Source of the DNA: Flavobacterium psychrophilum
Lineage (GTDB): Bacteria > Bacteroidota > Bacteroidia > Flavobacteriales > Flavobacteriaceae
Direction of reading: 5' to 3'
DNA length: 59,498 nt
Assembly: GCA_022730285.1 (NCBI GenBank)
Contig: DZCQ01000012.1
Location: forward strand, 1 to 59,498
The position numbers were made by a program, and so were the translations under genes. The notes beneath the pieces are model-generated. The model was not told the origin of the DNA. It did no database searches and was given only the letters and a program-made list of their open reading frames with translations. Shown here piece after piece: positions 44,572 to 53,715 of this stretch (positions within the stretch are counted from its first letter, which is position 1; each line of letters opens with the position of its first letter).

Positions 44572-45960
44572 TTATTTTCCTGCAGCAGCAGTTGCATCAG
44601 TTCCCATATAATCTTGTACAGTACGGAAACCTATATAACTTCTTGCAGAGTCTGCGTATTCAAAATCACGTGTTCCAACTTGTAGAAAGTACGCCACATC
44701 TTTCCAAGAACCACCTCTAATCACTTTTCTTTGATTACTTGTATCATTAATATTAGGGTTCATAGTAGAAACAAAATCATAAGCTTCAGAATCATAGGAA
44801 GTATCTGTCCATTCCGCAACATTCCCTGACATATTATATAAACCATAGTCATTTGGTTCGTAAGACATTGCTTCTACTGTATATAAAGCCTCGTCTGCCG
44901 CATAATCACCTCTTACAGGCTTAAAATTAGCAAGATAACAACCCCTATCATTTCGAGCATAAGGACCTCCCCATGGATACATTCCAGATTGAATACCACC
45001 TCTAGCTGCATACTCCCACTCCGCTTCCGTAGGAAGCCTGTAAGTATTTACAAAATTTTTATGATGTTTTTTTCTATCCGCATTATGATATAGCGTTCTC
45101 CAAGCACAAAATGCTTTAGCTTGATGCCAATTAACCCCTACAACAGGATATTCTGCATAGGCTTGATGCCAAAAGTAATCGTTGTGCATTGGTTCGTTGT
45201 AAGAATACGCAAAATCTTTAATCCAAACCGTTGTGTCTGGATATACTTTAACTTCATTTGTTCTGATAAATTCTTTTCTTTTACCCGCTTTTGCTTTGGC
45301 AGCAGCTTGAATATCCATCCAAGTATAACGAAATTTTAATTTATCCATATCTAAGGTTCTAAGGCCATTAAAAGCTTCTTCTGCAGGAAGATACATTGAA
45401 TCCATCACTTCTGTATATTTTTCATCAGGATATTGATTCGTTTTCCAAATCAAAGGAATTTTATCATTTAATTTTCTACCCGCATATGCATCTCCTTCTG
45501 TACCTAAGCTATAATAATTATCATACATATACTTATCGTACACACTCATGTTCGTAGTATCTGCATCAACAAAAGCATAATCAGCAATACTACCACCTTT
45601 TTTAGAACGCTCTCCTTTTTCGTTTTTCTCTCCTAACTCATCTGCCGTTATCGCCAAACGCATTCTTACTATAGAATCACGTACCCAATATACAAACTGA
45701 CGATATTCACTATTAGTAATTTCGGTTTCATCCATATAAAATGAACGTACAGTTACTGTTTTGGTTGGAGCATCTTGAACGCTAGCTAAATCATCATCTG
45801 ATTTACCCATTATAAAAGCACCACCAGGAATTAATGTCATTCCGTATGGCTTTTCTGGATTCCAAGCCTTACCTTTTACTCCTACTAATTGACCACTGTC
45901 CTTTGATCCGCAGCTGTATAAAAATGATACCAAGACTGCTAATAAGATGAACTTCTTCAT
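44572..45960 (-). CDS. gldK: Gliding motility / type IX secretion lipoprotein GldK
   Basis: Outer-membrane-attached lipoprotein of 462 residues with signal MKKFILLAVLVSFLYSCGS and lipobox LYSC (Cys17). A formylglycine-generating-enzyme-like (FGE/sulfatase-modifying) fold covers most of the chain: GGAFIMGKSDDD, YWVRDSI, RLPTEAEWEYAARGG, NMSGNVAEWTDTSYD, and VIRGGSWKDVAYFL. FGE catalytic chemistry is not needed; the fold serves as ring scaffold with GldN. The frame extends nine codons upstream (45987), but the ATG at 45960 gives a proper lipoprotein signal, so I chose it. A TTG-N20-TAGGTTTA promoter lies upstream. Confidence 0.96.
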   Translation of the reverse strand: MKKFILLAVLVSFLYSCGSKDSGQLVGVKGKAWNPEKPYGMTLIPGGAFIMGKSDDDLASVQDAPTKTVTVRSFYMDETEITNSEYRQFVYWVRDSIVRMRLAITADELGEKNEKGERSKKGGSIADYAFVDADTTNMSVYDKYMYDNYYSLGTEGDAYAGRKLNDKIPLIWKTNQYPDEKYTEVMDSMYLPAEEAFNGLRTLDMDKLKFRYTWMDIQAAAKAKAGKRKEFIRTNEVKVYPDTTVWIKDFAYSYNEPMHNDYFWHQAYAEYPVVGVNWHQAKAFCAWRTLYHNADRKKHHKNFVNTYRLPTEAEWEYAARGGIQSGMYPWGGPYARNDRGCYLANFKPVRGDYAADEALYTVEAMSYEPNDYGLYNMSGNVAEWTDTSYDSEAYDFVSTMNPNINDTSNQRKVIRGGSWKDVAYFLQVGTRDFEYADSARSYIGFRTVQDYMGTDATAAAGK

Positions 45961-46001
45961 ATAAATTTGGGTTAAGTATGTATTCATATTTTTCTAGGGT
46001 G

Positions 46002-46032
46002 TAAACCTATTTATTTTTTATTAGAAAACCAA
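46002..46032 (-). promoter_or_regulatory. Promoter of the gldKLMN operon
   Basis: Minus-strand TTG (46030-46032), 20-nt spacer, TAGGTTTA (46002-46009), one mismatch to TAnnTTTG, about 42 nt before the gldK ATG. Confidence 0.6.
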
Positions 46033-46095
46033 TTTTTTTTGTAAAAAAAATAAAAAAAAATATTAAGTCTTATCTTTATGTTTCTTATTACCTAA

Positions 46096-47241
46096 TTAAA
46101 CACTATTTTTTCGTTGCATTTTCCACCATCTTTCTGGAATTTCTCCTTTGCAAGCAGCTTGATAATCGGAATGAGAACATGGGAATAAGATGTTTTTCGT
46201 TATTTTATTGTTTTTGTAAGAAAAAAATGGAACTTCTATCCACCATCTTTCTGTAAGGTTGCTTTTGTAAAATATTAATTCCTGTTCTAAGGGTACAATA
46301 TATTTTAGGTATTTTTCTTTTGATGTAAATGGATATTCATTAGACCTATAATTAACTCCTTCTGCAAAGTGCCATACTATTTGCGCAATAAGTACCGATT
46401 CGTTCTCCGAATTGTCTTGATTAAAAACACCAAAACTACTGACCTTATCACTTATTCCTGAGTATCTTGCCAATGTACATATTTCTTTTCCTGTAAATCC
46501 GTTTGGAGAAAAATTTGTAAAATTAGCAGAATCAGAAGATTTTATTGCTTTCAAGTCAATACTTACTAAATCTGCATCTCTCAGTACAGGTTCAGCAAGG
46601 GTTGGCTCACTACTTATTTGCCCTAATCTATAGGTATCAAAATACATTTTATTGAGTAAATCTATTTCTTCTTGTGCATTAAAATATAGCTGATATCCTA
46701 GATTGGTGTAATTAAAAAGATTATTCGGTTCGTTTACTATTATTTTTGTTAAATAATTTTCGTATTCTAATTTTTCTTCGCCTCCAAAGTCAAATTTAGA
46801 ATCTATTACTACTAAATTAACCATTTGCTCTAGCGAGTCGTAGGCACGATATAACGGATAGGTTAAGTCTTGTGAACCTCCTATTATTACTGGAATTATT
46901 CTGTTTTTTATTAAATAACTTGCAATATTTTTTAACAAAAAATAGGTATCTTCTATAGTATTTCCTGCTTTAATTGTTCCTAAATCAACTATATTGGTGT
47001 TCCAGTTTCCGGCATACAGAGTATAAAATTCTTTTCTAAAGGATTCTAAATTAGCAGTTTTACAATCGGAATTTCCACCTCTATTTTCTGACACACCTAT
47101 TATTGCAATTGTGGCTTTCTCGAGATTTGGAAAAGTGGCATCGGTATTAAAAACAACTATTTTTCCTAAGGAATGCACTGGCAATTTATGAATAAATTCC
47201 ATAAATTTTGAATCCAAAGGTTGTAAAAAATCAAAAGTCAT
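46096..47241 (-). CDS. Arginase/formimidoylglutamase-fold protein with degraded metal site
   Basis: Ureohydrolase-fold protein of 381 residues: AIIGVSENRGGNSDCKT (N-terminal strand-loop), PVIIGGSQDLTYPL, VVIDSKFDFGG, and LVSIDLKAIKSSDSANF with SPNGFTGKEIC. Against the metal motifs of active enzymes (GGDHS, DAHxD, SxDxD) the residues are GGSQD, DSKFD and SIDLK, so both His and one Asp of the six usual ligands are lost. The core fold is intact, so it is probably a pseudoenzyme or has another function. It is encoded between topA and gldK; in several flavobacteria I recall the same order, which suggests a link with the gliding/type IX operon, though this is unproven. The gldK promoter sits in its 135-nt 5'-side gap. 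Confidence 0.8.
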   Translation of the reverse strand: MTFDFLQPLDSKFMEFIHKLPVHSLGKIVVFNTDATFPNLEKATIAIIGVSENRGGNSDCKTANLESFRKEFYTLYAGNWNTNIVDLGTIKAGNTIEDTYFLLKNIASYLIKNRIIPVIIGGSQDLTYPLYRAYDSLEQMVNLVVIDSKFDFGGEEKLEYENYLTKIIVNEPNNLFNYTNLGYQLYFNAQEEIDLLNKMYFDTYRLGQISSEPTLAEPVLRDADLVSIDLKAIKSSDSANFTNFSPNGFTGKEICTLARYSGISDKVSSFGVFNQDNSENESVLIAQIVWHFAEGVNYRSNEYPFTSKEKYLKYIVPLEQELIFYKSNLTERWWIEVPFFSYKNNKITKNILFPCSHSDYQAACKGEIPERWWKMQRKNSV

Positions 47242-47246
47242 TATTA

Positions 47247-49760
47247 TTATTTTTTAGTAGTTGCCTTCTTCGTTGTCTTTGCTTTTGAAATTGTTTTTTT
47301 TGCTGCAGGCTTTTTAGCTGGTACTTTTTTAGCAATCATTTCTTGCACTTGCTCTAAGGTTAAAATGGAAGCGTCTATATCTTTAGATAATTCGATTTTA
47401 ATTTTCCCTTTTGTAATAACTGATCTTCCCCAACGGGCTTTTTCTACTAAAATTCCTTCCTCCGTCCAATTATGTAAAACTTTGTCGATGTTTTTCTGTA
47501 ATTTATCTTCAATAATTGTTTCAATATCTTGAGAGGACAAATTATTAAAATTGTATTTTGTACTTACATTTATAAACATTCCGTTCCATTTTAGAAATGG
47601 ACCAAAACGTCCTGTTCCTTTTTGAACAGCTTCCCCTTTATAGGTAGCAATAGGAGCGTCTGCAAGTAGTTTCTCGTCTATTAATTCTTGTGCTCTGTTT
47701 ATATCTACGCTTAATGGTTCTTCTCCTTTTGGCAAAGATACGAAAATAGTTCCAAAACGAATGAATGGTCCAAAGCGCCCATTAGAAACTTCTACCTCTT
47801 CTCCTTTGTAAATACCAAGATTTTTTGGCAATAAAAACAATTTTAAAACCTCTTCCAAAGTAATATTACCTATATTTTGTTCTTTTAATAAACTTGCAAA
47901 TTTTTTATCCTCATCAGTTGCAGAGCCTATTTGTGCCATTGGCCCAAATTTTCCTAAACGCACAGACACGGGTTTTCCAGTTATTGGATCTTCTCCAAGA
48001 ATGCGTTCGCCAGATTCTCTTTCGGCATTTTCCTCTACATTTTTAACTGTTGGATGAAATTGATTGTAAAATTCTTGCATCATTTTTGCCCATTGGATAT
48101 TTCCTTCGGCAATTTCGTCAAAATCTTGTTCTACTTTAGCAGTAAAATTATAATCTAAAATATTATCAAAGTTTTTCACCAAAAAATCTGTTACAATAGT
48201 ACCTATATCTGTCGGAACTAACTTTCCTTTGTCGGAACCTGTATTTTCTGATAATATTTCTGACTTTATAATTCCTTTTTTAAGTACAATTTGATTGTAT
48301 TTTCTTTCTTTACCCTCAAATGTTCCTTTTTCTACATAACTTCTATTGATTATTGTGGAGATAGTAGGTGCATAGGTTGATGGTCTTCCAATACCTAATT
48401 CCTCTAATTTTTTTACCAATGAAGCTTCTGTATATTTACTTGGCGGACGAGTAAATCTTTCGGTTGCGGTGATATAATTATTCTGTAATTTCTCGTTTAC
48501 CTTCATAGCTGGCAACATTCCCTCTTGTTCCTCCTCTTCGTCGTCATTTCCTTCAAGATATACCTTCAAAAAGCCTTCAAACTTAATTACTTCGCCACTT
48601 GCAACAAAAATTTCTTTATGATTATTGGCTTCAATTTTAATATTTGTTCGTTCCAATTCCGCATCTGACATTTGACTTGCCAAAGTTCTTTTCCAAATTA
48701 AATCGTATAATCTAGCTTGGTCTCTATCAATATTTACGCTGTGTAGAGACATATCTGTAGGGCGAATTGCTTCGTGTGCCTCTTGTGCTCCTTTGCTTTT
48801 ATTTGCAAAAGTTCTTGGTTTAGAATATTCTGCACCGTAAGATTTGATAATTTCTGCTTGTGCAGCATTTATAGCATCGTTAGATAAATTTACACTATCT
48901 GTTCGCATATATGTTATGAGTCCTGCTTCGTACAATCTTTGTGCTAAAGTCATAGTTTGCAACACCGAATTGTACAATTTTCGAGACGCTTCTTGCTGCA
49001 AAGTTGATGTTGTAAATGGAGGTGCTGGCGTTCTTTTGGTTGGTTTGGTTTCTAAATCGTTTACTTTATATATAGAACCAATATTTTTATTTAAAAAATC
49101 CTCCGCTTCTTTTTTAGTATTAAAGTTTTTTGGCAATTTAGCTTTAAAATTTTTTCCAGCTTCATTAACAAATTCTGCAGTAATAGAATAAGAAGCAACT
49201 GGTTTAAAATCTAAAACTTCTCGTTCTCTTTCTACAATTAAACGCACCGCCACCGATTGAACTCTTCCAGCAGAAAGCCCACCTTTAATTTTTCGCCACA
49301 AAACTGGAGACAATTCATAACCGACTAACCTGTCTAATACTCTTCTTGCTTGTTGTGCATTTACTAAGTTATAGTTTATTTCTCTTGGATTATCTATTGC
49401 TTTTAAAATTGCCGTTTTGGTAATTTCGTGAAAAACAATTCTTTTTGTTTTCTTTTTATCCAAATTCAATTCCTCTGCCAAATGCCAAGAAATGGCTTCT
49501 CCTTCTCGATCCTCATCGGAAGCAAGCCAAACCATATCTGATTTTTTAGCTAGAGCTTTTAGTTTAGATACTAACGCTTTTTTATCTGCAGAAACTTCGT
49601 ATTTTGGTATAAACCCGTTTAGAACATCTACTCCTATTTCTTTTGAGGGTAAATCTGCAATGTGACCATAGCTTGATTCTACTTGATATTCTGCACCAAG
49701 AAATTTTTCGATTGTTTTTGCTTTTGCAGGTGATTCTACGATAACTAAATTCTTTGCCAT
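47247..49760 (-). CDS. topA: DNA topoisomerase I
   Basis: Type IA topoisomerase of 837 residues relaxing negative supercoils. The N-terminal Toprim domain has MAKNLVIVESPAKAKTIEKFL and WLASDEDREGEAISWHLAEEL; the catalytic Tyr is in GLITYMRTDSVNLS (about residue 287); SAGRVQSVAVRLIVERE and EEAHEAIRPTD-type region (AQEAHEAIRPTD) are conserved. The C-terminal part has TOPRIM-C repeats (GRFGPFIRFG, GRFGPFLKWN) instead of Cys4 zinc fingers, followed by a Lys/Ala-rich tail (last 30 residues), a common Bacteroidota form. It ends 5 nt before the arginase-fold gene. Confidence 0.98.
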   Translation of the reverse strand: MAKNLVIVESPAKAKTIEKFLGAEYQVESSYGHIADLPSKEIGVDVLNGFIPKYEVSADKKALVSKLKALAKKSDMVWLASDEDREGEAISWHLAEELNLDKKKTKRIVFHEITKTAILKAIDNPREINYNLVNAQQARRVLDRLVGYELSPVLWRKIKGGLSAGRVQSVAVRLIVEREREVLDFKPVASYSITAEFVNEAGKNFKAKLPKNFNTKKEAEDFLNKNIGSIYKVNDLETKPTKRTPAPPFTTSTLQQEASRKLYNSVLQTMTLAQRLYEAGLITYMRTDSVNLSNDAINAAQAEIIKSYGAEYSKPRTFANKSKGAQEAHEAIRPTDMSLHSVNIDRDQARLYDLIWKRTLASQMSDAELERTNIKIEANNHKEIFVASGEVIKFEGFLKVYLEGNDDEEEEQEGMLPAMKVNEKLQNNYITATERFTRPPSKYTEASLVKKLEELGIGRPSTYAPTISTIINRSYVEKGTFEGKERKYNQIVLKKGIIKSEILSENTGSDKGKLVPTDIGTIVTDFLVKNFDNILDYNFTAKVEQDFDEIAEGNIQWAKMMQEFYNQFHPTVKNVEENAERESGERILGEDPITGKPVSVRLGKFGPMAQIGSATDEDKKFASLLKEQNIGNITLEEVLKLFLLPKNLGIYKGEEVEVSNGRFGPFIRFGTIFVSLPKGEEPLSVDINRAQELIDEKLLADAPIATYKGEAVQKGTGRFGPFLKWNGMFINVSTKYNFNNLSSQDIETIIEDKLQKNIDKVLHNWTEEGILVEKARWGRSVITKGKIKIELSKDIDASILTLEQVQEMIAKKVPAKKPAAKKTISKAKTTKKATTKK

Positions 49761-49777
49761 TTTTTTTGTTTGTGTGG

Positions 49778-49785
49778 CAAAAGTA
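49778..49785 (-). promoter_or_regulatory. Promoter -7 box of topA
   Basis: Minus-strand TACTTTTG matches TAnnTTTG, 18-25 nt before the topA ATG; no exact -33 TTG upstream. Confidence 0.5.
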
Positions 49786-49862
49786 TCTATTTTTTTTAAA
49801 ATAATAATATTTTTATAAAATTTTGATAAAGAATTTCTGAGTACTGTAATTTTATAAATAAA

Positions 49863-50759
49863 TTATCCGTTTATCGCTTCCACTTTTATGTCTTGGTCGT
49901 GCAACATTTCTTTTAGCATGCTTTCTATTCCATTTTTTAGTGTAAATCTGGAAGAAGGACAGCCGTTACAAGCTCCTTGCAGTATTACTTTAACAACTTT
50001 ATCTTCGGCAGAAAAAGAATCGAACAAGATATTGCCACCATCGGCAGCAACTGCTGGCTTTATATACTCTTCAATAATATTAATTATTTTCTGGGAAGTT
50101 GTATCTAACGAATCAAAATTTGTTATTTGTTGTTTTTGTATAAATGTAGTGTTATGTATCTTTGTTTCATCTACTACAATACCTCCATTTTCAATAAATT
50201 CTTTAATAAAAGTTCGCAAATTGGTAGTTATATCTTGCCATTCTACTATTTCGTATTTAGAAATAGAAATATAATTTTCATCTATAAATACTTCTTTCAC
50301 AAATGGAAAATTAAATAATTCTCTTGCAATTGGTGAAACATTTGTTTCTTCGATATTTTTGCATTCAACTGCCATTTTGGTTACAAGAATATTAGTTACA
50401 AATTTTAATACTGATGGATTTGGAGTGCTTTCGGCATAAACCGATATTGTTTTTTTTGTGTTTGTTTCGGCAACAGCTATTACTTCTCCACCATTAGAAA
50501 CAAATTCTTCCATTTGGCTGGCAACCTCAACTTGTACATCTTCCCAATTAACAATATTATACTTTTCTATGGCAATAAAATTCCCAGAAACATATACCGT
50601 TTTTACAAAAGGCAAATAGAACAATTGCTTTACAAGTGGTGCATTTTGTGCCTCGTCAATGTTTTTGAATTCAAAGCTTTGATTCGGAGTTATAAAGTAA
50701 GAGAACTCAAATTTAATTATGGAAGGGTTTTGTGTCTCTTTAATGGTAATTAATTTCAT
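49863..50759 (-). CDS. nfu: NifU/Nfu-type iron-sulfur carrier with duplicated N-terminal domain
   Basis: Iron-sulfur cluster scaffold/carrier of 298 residues. The C-terminal NifU domain (about 215-298) has the cluster-binding CxxC as QGACNGCPSS (Cys264, Cys267). Before it there are two copies of the Nfu N-terminal domain: residues 1-95 (TQNPSIIKFEFSYFI, LFYLPFVKTVYVSGNFIAI) and about 105-200 (TPNPSVLKFVTNILV, LFNFPFVKEVFIDENYISI). The internal duplication is obvious by eye. It would hand over [Fe-S] clusters to apoproteins. A TAATTTTG promoter box precedes it and 100 nt separates it from topA, so they may be separate units. Confidence 0.93.
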   Translation of the reverse strand: MKLITIKETQNPSIIKFEFSYFITPNQSFEFKNIDEAQNAPLVKQLFYLPFVKTVYVSGNFIAIEKYNIVNWEDVQVEVASQMEEFVSNGGEVIAVAETNTKKTISVYAESTPNPSVLKFVTNILVTKMAVECKNIEETNVSPIARELFNFPFVKEVFIDENYISISKYEIVEWQDITTNLRTFIKEFIENGGIVVDETKIHNTTFIQKQQITNFDSLDTTSQKIINIIEEYIKPAVAADGGNILFDSFSAEDKVVKVILQGACNGCPSSRFTLKNGIESMLKEMLHDQDIKVEAING

Positions 50760-50775
50760 TTTTGATAGTTTTCTA

Positions 50776-50783
50776 CAAAATTA
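50776..50783 (-). promoter_or_regulatory. Promoter -7 box of the nfu gene
   Basis: Minus-strand TAATTTTG, 17-24 nt before the start codon; matches TAnnTTTG. The -33 region is not clear. Confidence 0.5.
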
Positions 50784-50889
50784 AGAAACAGAAATCATAT
50801 TTAATTAGTATATTTGAAAAAATTATTATTTTTGCGACAAACTAAAATTTATATATAATAAATAACATTAATTTTACTTAAAAAAAACA

Positions 50890-50897
50890 TATCTTTG
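50890..50897 (+). promoter_or_regulatory. Promoter -7 box of the PorP/SprF-family gene
   Basis: TATCTTTG matches TAnnTTTG, 115 nt before the ATG, giving a long AT-rich leader of roughly 105 nt. No strong secondary structure is visible in the leader. Confidence 0.5.
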
Positions 50898-51012
50898 ACA
50901 ATTGTATTATTTTTATTAGAATAATTTATATTAATCTATTGTATATTAATATTGAAAAAAAATTAAATACAACATAAACCAACCTCTTTTTTAGATTTTA
51001 ATAACATTTATA

Positions 51013-52011
51013 ATGAGCATACAAAAAATTATAATTTTACTCGGATTAGTAATAATGCAATCTAGCTACTCACAAGAAGGAATAGCTGTATATTCTGATT
51101 ATTTAACAGATAATTATTATTTAATTCACCCATCTATGGCTGGAGCCGCTAATTGCGACAAAGTTAGGCTTACAGCAAGACAACAGTGGTTTAATAATGC
51201 TGATGCACCTAAACTTCAAACATTAAGCTATAATGGATCTATAGGAGAAAGTGGAAAATCTGGGATTGGGGTAATTCTTTTTAGCGACAAAAATGGGTAT
51301 CATTCACAAAAAGGAGCAAAAGTAACGTATGCACACCACATTATGTTTTCTAGGAGTACTACAGATTTAAATCAATTGTCGTTTGGTATGAGTGCTGGTC
51401 TTGTACAAAACCAACTAGACGAAACAAGTTTTGATTTAAATGATTTTGATCCTATTATTGCAGGTGTTTTACAAAAAGCTTCGTATATAAACGTAGATTT
51501 TGGAGCTTCCTATAATTTTTTAGATTTTTATGCACATGCAACTGTTAAAAATGCACTGTTTAGAAGTAGAGGGATTTATACCGATTATGAATCTGATAAT
51601 TTAAGAAAATATTTATTTAGTCTTGGTTACACCTTTGGAGATTCAACAAAATTATTATGGGAACCATCTATTTTGTTTCAAATTACGGAGAGAACTGGTG
51701 AAAAATCTTTTGATTTGAATTTAAAAACTTACAAGAATGTAGATTTTGGAAAAATTTGGGCTGGTTTATCTTATAGAAGAAGTTTAGACGGGACACAATA
51801 TCAAAATGGAACAGAACTTAAAAATCAATATTTGCAGTATATTACCCCTCTTGTTGGCGTGAATTATAAAAAATTTATGTTTGCTTACACCTATTCACAC
51901 GTAACTGGAGATATTAAATTTGATACCGGTGGATTTCATCAAATAACACTAGGATTTGATTTTGGCTGCCAGAAAGAAAGATATGACTGTAATTGTCCAG
52001 CCGTAAATTAA
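51013..52011 (+). CDS. PorP/SprF family type IX secretion outer-membrane protein
   Basis: Outer-membrane beta-barrel protein of 332 residues with a signal peptide ending QSSYSQ (about 20). The PorP/SprF signature YLTDNYYLIHPSMAGAANCD and VRLTARQQWF is at 29-62, with alternating beta strands to the end (YKKFMFAYTYSHVTGDI, GGFHQITLGFDFGC). Most flavobacterial genomes encode several PorP/SprF paralogues that anchor particular type IX adhesins or the translocon; a role in secretion or in attachment of an adhesin is likely. A C-terminal CxCNCP-like ending (DCNCPAVN) is unusual. The gene is divergent from nfu and precedes the gamma-carbonic-anhydrase gene by 30 nt. Confidence 0.9.
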   Translation: MSIQKIIILLGLVIMQSSYSQEGIAVYSDYLTDNYYLIHPSMAGAANCDKVRLTARQQWFNNADAPKLQTLSYNGSIGESGKSGIGVILFSDKNGYHSQKGAKVTYAHHIMFSRSTTDLNQLSFGMSAGLVQNQLDETSFDLNDFDPIIAGVLQKASYINVDFGASYNFLDFYAHATVKNALFRSRGIYTDYESDNLRKYLFSLGYTFGDSTKLLWEPSILFQITERTGEKSFDLNLKTYKNVDFGKIWAGLSYRRSLDGTQYQNGTELKNQYLQYITPLVGVNYKKFMFAYTYSHVTGDIKFDTGGFHQITLGFDFGCQKERYDCNCPAVN

Positions 52012-52041
52012 CCTTTAAACTTACTATTTTTTATATAAAAC

Positions 52042-52551
52042 ATGCTTATTAAAGAAATCAATGGCAAAAAACCTCTATTCTCAAACGATTGCTATATAGC
52101 AGAGAATGCAACAATTGTTGGCGATGTTACAATTGGTGCATATTGCAGTATATGGTTTAATGCAGTTATAAGAGGTGATGTTAATTTTATTAAAATAGGC
52201 ACAAAAGTGAACATTCAAGATGGAGCAATTATACATTGTACCTATCTAAAACACCCAACTATTATTGGGAATAACGTATCTATTGGTCACAATGCAATTA
52301 TACATGGCTGTACCATTCAAGATAATGTTCTTGTAGGAATGGGGGCCATTATTATGGATAATTGTCTGATAGAAAGTAATTCAATAATTGCAGCGGGAGC
52401 AGTAGTAACTCAAAATACAGTAGTAGAATCTGGTAGTATTTATGCAGGAATACCAGCAAGAAAAGTTAAAAATATTAACGAAAGTGATTTTGCAGGAGAA
52501 ATAGAACGCATTTCTAACAATTACGTTCTATATTCTAGCTGGTATAAATAA
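52042..52551 (+). CDS. Gamma-class carbonic anhydrase-like protein (YrdA/PaaY family)
   Basis: Left-handed beta-helix trimeric protein of 169 residues. Hexapeptide repeats with metal-ligand His residues: GAIIHCTYLKHPTIIG (His at about 73), GNNVSIGHNAIIHGCTI (His at about 90 and 95), plus the usual WFNAVIRGD and SIYAGIPARKVK. These three His positions match those binding zinc in gamma-carbonic anhydrases. It could be active or belong to the acyl-transferase-like YrdA branch. It may share the PorP transcript. Confidence 0.9.
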   Translation: MLIKEINGKKPLFSNDCYIAENATIVGDVTIGAYCSIWFNAVIRGDVNFIKIGTKVNIQDGAIIHCTYLKHPTIIGNNVSIGHNAIIHGCTIQDNVLVGMGAIIMDNCLIESNSIIAAGAVVTQNTVVESGSIYAGIPARKVKNINESDFAGEIERISNNYVLYSSWYK

Positions 52552-52560
52552 CTTTTTTTG

Positions 52561-53703
52561 TTATTCCTTTAATAAATCTCTTGAAATTACTAATTTTTGG
52601 ATTTCTGTAGTTCCTTCCCCTATGGTACATAGTTTTGCATCACGATAAAACTTTTCAACAGGAAAATCTTTAGTATAACCATAACCACCGTGAATTTGAA
52701 TAGCCTCACTTGCTACTTTAACACACACTTCTGAGGCATACATTTTTGCCATTGCTCCCGCCTTAGTAACAGGCTTGTGATTTTCTTTTAAAAATGCTGC
52801 TTTATGCAAAAGTAATTCCGAAGCTTCAATTTCTGTTGCCATATCGGCTAATTTAAAAGAAATTGCTTGAAAACTTGCAATCGCCTTACCAAATTGATGT
52901 CTCTCTTTTGCATACTTCAATGCTGCCTCATAAGCTCCTTTTGCAATTCCTAAAGATAATGCCCCAATAGAAATTCGTCCACCATCTAGAATTTTCATTG
53001 CTTGGATAAAGCCCTGCCCTACTTCTCCTAATCTATTTGCATCAGGAACTAGACAGTTATCAAAAATAAGTTCTGCTGTTTCACTTGCACGCATACCTAA
53101 CTTATTTTCTTTTTTACCGGAAGAAAACCCAACCATGCCTTTTTCTAATACAAAAGCAGTCATGCCCTTAGAATCACCTTTTTCTCCAGTTCTGACAATA
53201 ACTACCGCAATATCTCCTGATATCGCATGTGTTATAAAATTTTTGGCTCCGTTTATAATCCAAGAATCTCCTTGTTTTACAGCTGTGGTATTCATTCCTC
53301 CAGCATCAGAACCAGTATTATGCTCTGTAAGTCCCCAAGCACCAATGTGTTGTCCTGTTGCTAGTTTTGGAATCCATTTTTGTTTTTGTTCTTCGCTTCC
53401 AAAAGTTAATATATGATTAGTACACAAAGAGTTATGTGCTGCTACAGAAAGTCCTATTGAAGAATCTACTTTCGATATTTCTTCAATAATTGTAATATAT
53501 TCATGATATCCTAAACCAGAACCTCCTAGGTTTTCGGGAACAAGAACTCCCATAAATCCCATTTCACCTAATTTTTTAAATAAATCTATCGGAAAAATTT
53601 GTGCTTCGTCCCAAAGCATAATATTAGGTCTGATTTCTTTTTCTGCAAATTCTTTAATAGATTTTGCAATCATAGATTGTGTTTCGTTATATTCAAAGTT
53701 CAT
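52561..53703 (-). CDS. Acyl-CoA dehydrogenase
   Basis: FAD-dependent acyl-CoA dehydrogenase of 380 residues. It has WGLTEHNTGSDAGGMNTTA (FAD/substrate loop), FITHAISGDIAVV, RASETAELIFDNCLVP (signature), QAISFKLADMATEIE, and the C-terminal IHGGYGYTKDFPVEKFYRDAKL, with EGTTEIQKLVISRDLL closing the fold. The likely substrate is a short-chain or branched-chain acyl-CoA. It is the last gene of a minus-strand group after the helix-hairpin-helix gene and converges on the carbonic-anhydrase gene with 9 nt between the stops. Confidence 0.95.
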   Translation of the reverse strand: MNFEYNETQSMIAKSIKEFAEKEIRPNIMLWDEAQIFPIDLFKKLGEMGFMGVLVPENLGGSGLGYHEYITIIEEISKVDSSIGLSVAAHNSLCTNHILTFGSEEQKQKWIPKLATGQHIGAWGLTEHNTGSDAGGMNTTAVKQGDSWIINGAKNFITHAISGDIAVVIVRTGEKGDSKGMTAFVLEKGMVGFSSGKKENKLGMRASETAELIFDNCLVPDANRLGEVGQGFIQAMKILDGGRISIGALSLGIAKGAYEAALKYAKERHQFGKAIASFQAISFKLADMATEIEASELLLHKAAFLKENHKPVTKAGAMAKMYASEVCVKVASEAIQIHGGYGYTKDFPVEKFYRDAKLCTIGEGTTEIQKLVISRDLLKE

Positions 53704-53715
53704 TATTACGTTATT

